Shown here one piece after another: positions 8,599-10,739 of a stretch of DNA of 10,739 bases (position 1 is the first letter of the stretch; each line of letters opens with the position of its first letter). Position numbers and translations under genes: made by a program. The notes under the pieces were generated by a model. That model was not told where the DNA came from, did no database searches, and saw nothing but the letters and a program-made list of their open reading frames with translations. Source of the stretch: Azonexus sp. (GTDB lineage: Bacteria; Pseudomonadota; Gammaproteobacteria; Burkholderiales; Rhodocyclaceae); NCBI GenBank assembly GCA_023150195.1, contig JAKLLI010000102.1:1-10739 (forward strand), written 5' to 3'.

Positions 8599-9121
8599 AC
8601 TCCGCGTCACCGACGAAGATCGGCGGATTGCCTGGCTGACGACGGCTGCCGTGGGCCTGTCATTGGTGGACGCGGCCATTCCTTCGCCGCTACCCGGCGT
8701 CAAGCCCGGACTGGCCAACATCGTCACGCTGGTTGTCCTCCTGCGCTATGGTTGGGCCACCGCCGTCTGGGTCAGCCTCCTGCGTGTGCTCGCGGGCAGC
8801 CTCTTGCTCGGCTATTTTTTCGCCCCCGGATTTTTTCTGGCGCTGACCGGGAGTATCTTCAGCCTGCTCACGCTCGGCCTCGCCCGGCATTTGCCAGCAC
8901 GCTGGTTTGGCCCGGTCACGCTGTCCATTCTGGCCGCCTTTGCGCACATTGGCGGGCAGTTGTTTCTGGCGCGGATCTGGCTGATTCCTCACGATGGCGT
9001 TTTCCTGCTGGCCCCGCTCTTTGCCGCAGCTGCGCTGATTTTCGGCACCATCAACGGCTTGATCACCGCTAAACTGCTGGCTGAATCTCCTGCGAACCCA
9101 ATCCCACCATCGAATCCATGA
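8579..9121 (+). CDS. Gx transporter family integral membrane protein
   Basis: A 180-residue, strongly hydrophobic protein with about five or six membrane segments, matching the Gx transporter family. The same Pfam family is labelled heptaprenyl diphosphate synthase component I, a name generally thought misleading. Diagnostic stretch: [20 protein letters not shown] at about 37-56, followed by [16 protein letters not shown] and the glycine-rich [17 protein letters not shown]. The architecture resembles ECF-type substrate-binding components, so a role in uptake of a vitamin or isoprenoid-related compound is plausible but not shown. Start choice: ATG 8579 has AAGG at 8572-8575 and removes a non-family extension that would begin at 8531. 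It overlaps the NusG-II gene by 20 bases and ubiX by four (ATGA), so all three are probably made together. The tail after residue 168 is Pro/Ser/Asn-rich. Confidence 0.87.
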   Translation: MTPSVTELRVTDEDRRIAWLTTAAVGLSLVDAAIPSPLPGVKPGLANIVTLVVLLRYGWATAVWVSLLRVLAGSLLLGYFFAPGFFLALTGSIFSLLTLGLARHLPARWFGPVTLSILAAFAHIGGQLFLARIWLIPHDGVFLLAPLFAAAALIFGTINGLITAKLLAESPANPIPPSNP

Positions 9122-9729
9122 GCCCAACCGTCTGCCTTGCCCTGACTGGCGCTTCCGGCATGCCCTACGGACTGCGCCTGCTGGAATGCCTGCTGGCCGC
9201 CGATTGCCGGGTGCAGTTGCTGTACTCGCAGGCCGCGCAAATCGTTGCCCGGCAGGAAATGGATGTCGAACTGCCCTCCCGGCCGGCAGAGGCCAAAGCC
9301 CTGTTGCTGGCCCGCTACCCTGCGGTCGACCGTGACAAACTCGCCGTTTTCGGGCGCGAAGAATGGTTTGCCCCGGTCGCGTCCGGCTCCAACCCTCCGG
9401 ACGCGATGGTGGTTTGCCCCTGCACCATGGGGACGCTGGCGGCCATTGCCCAGGGCATGTCGGACAACCTGATCGAAAGGGCGGCTGACGTCGTGCTCAA
9501 GGAAGGGCGCAAGCTCATCCTCGTTCCACGTGAAACCCCGTTCTCCGCCATTCATCTGGAAAACATGCTGCGTCTGTCGCGGGCAGGCGCTGTCATCCTG
9601 CCGCCCAGCCCCGGCTTTTATCACCACCCGCAATCCGTTCAGGACATCGTGGATTTTGTCGTTGCGCGGATTCTCGACCAACTGCGTGTTCCTCACACCC
9701 TGATGCAGCGCTGGGGCGAGGCGAACTAA
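9118..9729 (+). CDS. ubiX: Flavin prenyltransferase UbiX
   Basis: UbiX joins a dimethylallyl group from dimethylallyl phosphate to reduced FMN, making the prenylated flavin cofactor used by UbiD-type decarboxylases, for example in ubiquinone synthesis. It is a cytosolic dodecamer in known cases. The 203 residues have the full family pattern: [11 protein letters not shown] loop (11-18), the [20 protein letters not shown] stretch (88-107), [11 protein letters not shown], and LVPRETPFS (135-143). Lys128, Arg138, Glu139 and Tyr168 align with the residues contacting the prenyl phosphate in the Pseudomonas enzyme (Lys129, Arg139, Glu140, Tyr169). The ATG overlaps the stop of the Gx membrane protein gene with no Shine-Dalgarno, so translation is probably coupled. 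No ubiD lies in the window. UbiX paralogues that serve aromatic-acid decarboxylases are possible, but sequence alone cannot separate them. Confidence 0.95.
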   Translation: MSPTVCLALTGASGMPYGLRLLECLLAADCRVQLLYSQAAQIVARQEMDVELPSRPAEAKALLLARYPAVDRDKLAVFGREEWFAPVASGSNPPDAMVVCPCTMGTLAAIAQGMSDNLIERAADVVLKEGRKLILVPRETPFSAIHLENMLRLSRAGAVILPPSPGFYHHPQSVQDIVDFVVARILDQLRVPHTLMQRWGEAN

Positions 9730-10359
9730 GTGGGCTGGTTTGACTTCGCTCGCAGCCCGAAGGCGGGCGCCCAAGAAACCCGAACGATTCCCCTGTTCCC
9801 GCTCAATACCGTGTTGTTTCCTGACGGTATCCAGCCACTCAAGGTTTTCGAGCAACGTTATCTCGACATGACCGCCCGTTGCATGCAGGCCGAGCAGCCG
9901 TTTGGCATTTGCCTGATTGATCAAGGCAGTGAAGTCGGCAGCGCGGCAAGGCCGCACCAGATTGGCACCCTGGCCCAGATCGGCCAATGGGACATGGAAC
10001 AATTGGGCATCCTGACGATGACCGTATCCGGCGGTCGACGCTTCCGGATTGGGGAAACCCGAGTCCTCGACAACCAGTTACTGGAAGCGAGCGTCACGCT
10101 CCTGGACGACACCCCCGTCCCCTTGCCGCCTTCCGGCCAGCGCCTTCTACCCTTGTTGCGACGGGTGATCGGCGACATGGGCGCCCAGCGCATGCCGGAA
10201 CCTCACCGCTATGACGATGCCGCCTGGGTGGGTTACCGCCTGACGGAAATCTTGCCGGTTCAGGCACTCGCCAAACAAAAACTGCTGGAGTTGGAAGATC
10301 CGCTGATCCGTCTGGAAATTCTGGAAAAATTTTTGGATCAGCGGAAACTGCTGGATTAG
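9730..10359 (+). CDS. LON substrate-binding-domain protein (no protease domain)
   Basis: A 209-residue protein made only of the N-terminal LON domain: IPLFPLNTVLFPDG (20-33) and FEQRYLDM (about 40-47) at the start, a beta-rich core (GILTMTVSGGRRFRIGETRV), then a helical C-terminal half with the usual ending LEDPLIRLEILEKFL. There is no Walker motif and no Ser-Lys protease dyad, so it is not the Lon protease. Such stand-alone proteins are common in proteobacteria and their role is not settled; peptide or substrate binding is inferred from the domain. The start is a GTG directly after the ubiX stop (9727-9729), with purine-rich GGGGCGAGG at 9714-9722 as a likely ribosome site. It is the last gene of the rapZ run. 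Confidence 0.9.
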   Translation: MGWFDFARSPKAGAQETRTIPLFPLNTVLFPDGIQPLKVFEQRYLDMTARCMQAEQPFGICLIDQGSEVGSAARPHQIGTLAQIGQWDMEQLGILTMTVSGGRRFRIGETRVLDNQLLEASVTLLDDTPVPLPPSGQRLLPLLRRVIGDMGAQRMPEPHRYDDAAWVGYRLTEILPVQALAKQKLLELEDPLIRLEILEKFLDQRKLLD

Positions 10360-10365
10360 CGAAAA

Positions 10366-10387
10366 GGGCGCCACCAACGAGGCGCCC
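10366..10387 (-). terminator. Hairpin terminator between convergent genes
   Basis: A perfect 7-bp GC-only stem (GGGCGCC at 10366-10372, GGCGCCC at 10381-10387) with an 8-base loop. On the minus strand the stem is followed by TTTT (10362-10365), as expected for an intrinsic terminator of the CBS gene. On the plus strand it is followed by CAAGCC, so termination of the rapZ run from that side would be weaker or factor-dependent. Confidence 0.7.
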
Positions 10388-10396
10388 CAAGCCATA

Positions 10397-10739
10397 TCAG
10401 AGAATTTCGCTCAACAACTCGCGGTGCGCCATTTCATGGGCAAAACTGACCGCCTCAAGTCCCAAGGCATCCCGAGCGGAAACGATACCCAAGGGCTTGC
10501 CCGCGACGTCCACCACCGGCATGTGACGAAATCCCCCTTCATGCATCAAGTGCAGTGCATGACCAAAGGGCTTTTCTGGCGAAATGCTTTGCGGATTGCT
10601 CGTCATCACCGAACGAATCGGCGTCTTTTCCGCATCCAGTCCCTCGGCCAGCACCTTGAATGTCAGGTCACGTTCCGTACAAATGCCCAGCACCGCACCA
10701 CCAGGCGCCGACACGATCAACACCGCCCCTTCGCCATGC
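10397..10739 (-). CDS. CBS-domain protein, 5' truncated by the window edge
   Basis: The frame is open to the right edge (H-G-E-G-A-V-L-I-V at the edge), so the start lies outside the window; the GTG at 10721-10723 is internal to the first domain. About 114 residues are visible: the end of one CBS domain (GAVLIVSAPGGAVLGICTER, with the usual T-E-R-D-L close) and one complete second domain (VMTSNPQSISPEKPFGHALH, then GGFRHMPVVDVAGKPLGIVS, ending SARDAL). Paired CBS domains form a Bateman module that usually binds adenosine nucleotides. The Thr-Glu-Arg-Asp and Ser-Ala-Arg-Asp segments are typical ribose/phosphate contacts. After the second domain only about 20 residues remain, so nothing is fused at the C-terminus. 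The target of regulation is unknown. Confidence 0.88.
   Translation of the reverse strand, partial: HGEGAVLIVSAPGGAVLGICTERDLTFKVLAEGLDAEKTPIRSVMTSNPQSISPEKPFGHALHLMHEGGFRHMPVVDVAGKPLGIVSARDALGLEAVSFAHEMAHRELLSEIL

Noticed and set aside
8287..8662. Shared peptide TAAVGLSL in the NusG-II and Gx proteins, with a 12-base direct repeat (GTGGGCCTGTCA at 8287 and 8651)
   Set aside because: Both lie in hydrophobic membrane segments of unrelated families, and the flanks diverge at once; chance similarity is enough to explain it.
8989..10002. Open frame of 337 codons on the minus strand across ubiX
   Set aside because: Runs antisense to three genes with clear family motifs; low-complexity Gly/Arg/Gln/His composition; no ribosome site or neighbours supporting it.

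Overview
The window is about 10.7 kb of dense, GC-rich bacterial chromosome. Gene content and protein flavour suggest a betaproteobacterium, possibly of the Rhodocyclales: a leucine-degradation (liu-type) operon, a DUF1289 cysteine protein, rapZ, a NusG domain II/Gx-transporter pair, ubiX, a LON-domain-only protein and a 4-helix-bundle type chemoreceptor. The taxonomic placement is inference from gene content only. There are no RNA genes, insertion sequences, CRISPR arrays or phage genes, and no gene-free stretch longer than about 70 bp.

Region 1 (1-4473, + strand) is the tail of a catabolic operon. It begins inside a biotin-carrying acyl-CoA carboxylase alpha subunit, most likely 3-methylcrotonyl-CoA carboxylase. 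This overlaps HMG-CoA lyase by four bases; the two carry out late steps of leucine breakdown to acetoacetate and acetyl-CoA. Behind them, joined by stop/start overlaps, are an unrecognised 327-residue helical protein, two very small tandem cysteine proteins (DUF1289-like, 59 and 63 residues), and a metallo-beta-lactamase-fold hydrolase gene. The hydrolase gene is broken by a frameshift together with apparent loss of internal sequence.

Region 2 (4523-7308) has a methyl-accepting chemotaxis protein on the + strand and an M20-family amidohydrolase on the - strand. Their stop codons overlap tail to tail by four bases. Region 3 (7379-10359, + strand) is a compact five-gene run: rapZ, a NusG domain II membrane-anchored protein, a Gx-family membrane protein, ubiX and a LON substrate-binding-domain protein. 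All junctions overlap or abut, so the run is probably one transcript started from the 70-bp divergent gap shared with the amidohydrolase. Region 4 (10366-10739) has a hairpin terminator and the 3' part of a CBS-domain protein gene on the - strand, cut by the window edge.

Most of the window is ordinary housekeeping and catabolic sequence. I see no clear new multi-gene system. The points most worth a second look are the broken hydrolase gene, the tandem DUF1289-like mini-genes with the unknown protein in a leucine operon, the Gx/NusG-II pair next to ubiX, and a RapZ without the basic C-terminal tail known from E. coli.
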